This document shows positions 14,943 through 15,839 of a DNA stretch of 15,839 nt, in pieces. Numbering within the stretch: the first letter of the stretch is position 1; each line of letters begins with the position of its first letter. A program made the position numbers and the translations under genes. Source of the DNA: Cycloclasticus sp. Its GTDB lineage: Bacteria; Pseudomonadota; Gammaproteobacteria; Methylococcales; Cycloclasticaceae. The notes below the pieces were generated by a model. The model saw only the letters and a program-made list of their open reading frames with translations, searched no databases and was not told the DNA's origin. The stretch is from contig JAGPVU010000022.1 in assembly GCA_018066825.1 (NCBI GenBank), positions 1 through 15,839 of the forward strand, written 5' to 3'.

Positions 14943-15433
14943 TGGCGACGGTATCACATGAAGTAGCACACGAACTAGAAGCATTTATTGTTCAAGAAGC
15001 GCGTTTAGCGGACGAATCTAAGTATCAAGACTGGGAGGACCTATGGGCAGATGATGCAGTGTATTGGGTACCACTGCGTGAAGGTGATGATCCGACGAAA
15101 ACGGTGTCGCACTTATACGATAACCGGACTCGCCTAGCGACCCGTATTCGGCAATTAAAAACAGGTTACCGTTATAGCCAAGTGCCTATTTCTGGTTTGC
15201 GTCGAGTCGTGTCGAATTATGAATACACAGAACAAGAGGATGGGCGCTACACGGTGGAGGCTAACTTCTATTTACCTGAATATTCGATTCAATCCATACA
15301 TGATTTTAGAATCTGGTCGGGTCGGGTCACATATCAACTTAGTCGCCGCGGTGACAGCTTTCAAATACATATGAAAAAAATCGTGTTGGTGAACGGTGCC
15401 GAGCCCATTCCAACGCTGGCTTTCTTGATTTAA
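14942..15433 (+). CDS. Aromatic ring-hydroxylating dioxygenase, beta subunit
   Basis: A 163-residue SnoaL/NTF2-fold structural subunit of an alpha3beta3 dioxygenase. Family features are AHELEAFIVQEARLADESKY and the following DWEDLWADDAVYWVPL. Then come HLYDNRTRLATRIRQLKTGY, a central YSQVPISGLRRVVSNYEY stretch, and the final RRGDSFQIHMKKIVLVNG. It has no metal or catalytic residues of its own in this family. The ATG overlaps the alpha-subunit stop codon (TAATG), so the two are translationally coupled in stoichiometric amounts. Twelve bases separate it from the thiolase-like gene. Confidence 0.92.
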   Translation: MATVSHEVAHELEAFIVQEARLADESKYQDWEDLWADDAVYWVPLREGDDPTKTVSHLYDNRTRLATRIRQLKTGYRYSQVPISGLRRVVSNYEYTEQEDGRYTVEANFYLPEYSIQSIHDFRIWSGRVTYQLSRRGDSFQIHMKKIVLVNGAEPIPTLAFLI

Positions 15434-15445
15434 TTAAGTTTAACG

Positions 15446-15839
15446 ATGACAAAAAAAGGCGCATTATCGGCAGTAGTTGGACTTGGAATGACCGAGTTTA
15501 CCCGCGATTATCAACAGCCGGCGTGGCAATTAGCCGTTAACGCTATTGGTTTGGCGATTGAGGATGCAGGCTTTAAGCATGCCGATATCGATGGCTTGTT
15601 GCTGAATAAAAGCCCCTTGGCCGAGTTAAAAGACTTTCCGATGGAAATGCAGGACTTTGCCGGTTTAAAAAACCTAAGTTTATTGAACGTGGTGGAGGCT
15701 GAAGGTAGCTCAATGGTGCAAACTCTGCAGCAAGCGACCATGGCGATTCAAAGCGGAATGGCAAAACGCGTAGTGTGTGTTTTTGCCGACACACCGTTGC
15801 AAGCCAATACCTCTGCCGGTGCGGCGTTTGCCGTGGCGA
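15446..15839 (+). CDS. Thiolase-superfamily (SCP-x/lipid-transfer/IpfD-like) protein, 3' end outside window
   Basis: The first 131 residues of a thiolase-fold protein. VVGLGMTEFTRDYQQPAWQLAV and AIGLAIEDAGFKHADIDGLL are typical of the SCP-x/lipid-transfer-type thiolase homologues. At the usual nucleophile site, where thiolases have Cys-Gly/Ala-Ser-Gly-Leu/Met, this protein reads EGSSM (86-90), so Glu86 sits where Cys is expected. Steroid side-chain aldolases such as Ltp2 also lack this cysteine and act by retro-aldol cleavage with a DUF35 partner. The gene order after dioxygenase alpha and beta matches ipfABD of ibuprofen degradation. The expected role is removal of an acyl-CoA side chain from a dihydrodiol. 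No strong Shine-Dalgarno sequence precedes the ATG. The C-terminal His/Cys region is outside the window. Confidence 0.85.
   Translation, partial: MTKKGALSAVVGLGMTEFTRDYQQPAWQLAVNAIGLAIEDAGFKHADIDGLLLNKSPLAELKDFPMEMQDFAGLKNLSLLNVVEAEGSSMVQTLQQATMAIQSGMAKRVVCVFADTPLQANTSAGAAFAVA

Overview
The window looks like chromosomal DNA of a Gram-negative bacterium, most likely a marine or environmental gammaproteobacterium. The reasons are a periplasmic-domain MscK-type channel, an AlkB-like membrane hydroxylase, an arsJ-type arsenic module and moderate G+C content. The Spongiibacteraceae/Cellvibrionales area is only a guess from style; no rRNA or marker gene is present. No tRNA, rRNA, IS element, CRISPR array or phage gene was seen. 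No stretch longer than 300 bases lacks a gene; the longest gap is 259 bases (3027-3285).

Left part, 1-8235 (envelope, ion and RNA housekeeping). A large mechanosensitive channel gene (MscK type) runs leftward and leaves the window at base 1. Diverging from it is a rightward run: corA (Mg2+/Co2+ channel), a PsiE-family membrane protein, a small DUF2789 protein, mgtE (a second, unrelated Mg2+ channel) and a metallo-beta-lactamase/beta-CASP nuclease-like protein.

Middle part, 8238-11833, minus strand. Reading leftward, the order is a meta-cleavage-product-type alpha/beta hydrolase, arsR, the ArsJ-associated glyceraldehyde-3-phosphate dehydrogenase, and arsJ. In the known system the dehydrogenase uses arsenate to make 1-arseno-3-phosphoglycerate and ArsJ exports it. 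A near-consensus promoter overlapped by two tandem perfect ATATATG-N6-CATATAT dyads lies between arsR and the dehydrogenase gene. It explains how ArsR would control gap-arsJ.

Right part, 11960-15839, plus strand (accessory catabolism). It holds an AlkB/XylM/CymAa-type di-iron membrane hydroxylase, a small isoprenylcysteine-methyltransferase-like membrane protein, Rieske ring-hydroxylating dioxygenase alpha and beta subunits, and the start of a thiolase/SCP-x homologue. The usual thiolase cysteine position in that homologue appears to be occupied by glutamate. The order alpha-beta-thiolase resembles the ibuprofen ipfABD genes, where ipso-dioxygenation of an aryl-acyl-CoA is followed by removal of the acyl-CoA side chain to give a catechol. 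With the hydroxylase (side-chain oxidation) and the divergent meta-cleavage-product hydrolase (after ring opening), this suggests a pathway for an alkyl-substituted aromatic or terpenoid. The substrate, CoA ligase, electron carriers, DUF35 partner and extradiol dioxygenase are not visible. A perfect 23-bp palindrome immediately before the dioxygenase genes is a good operator candidate.
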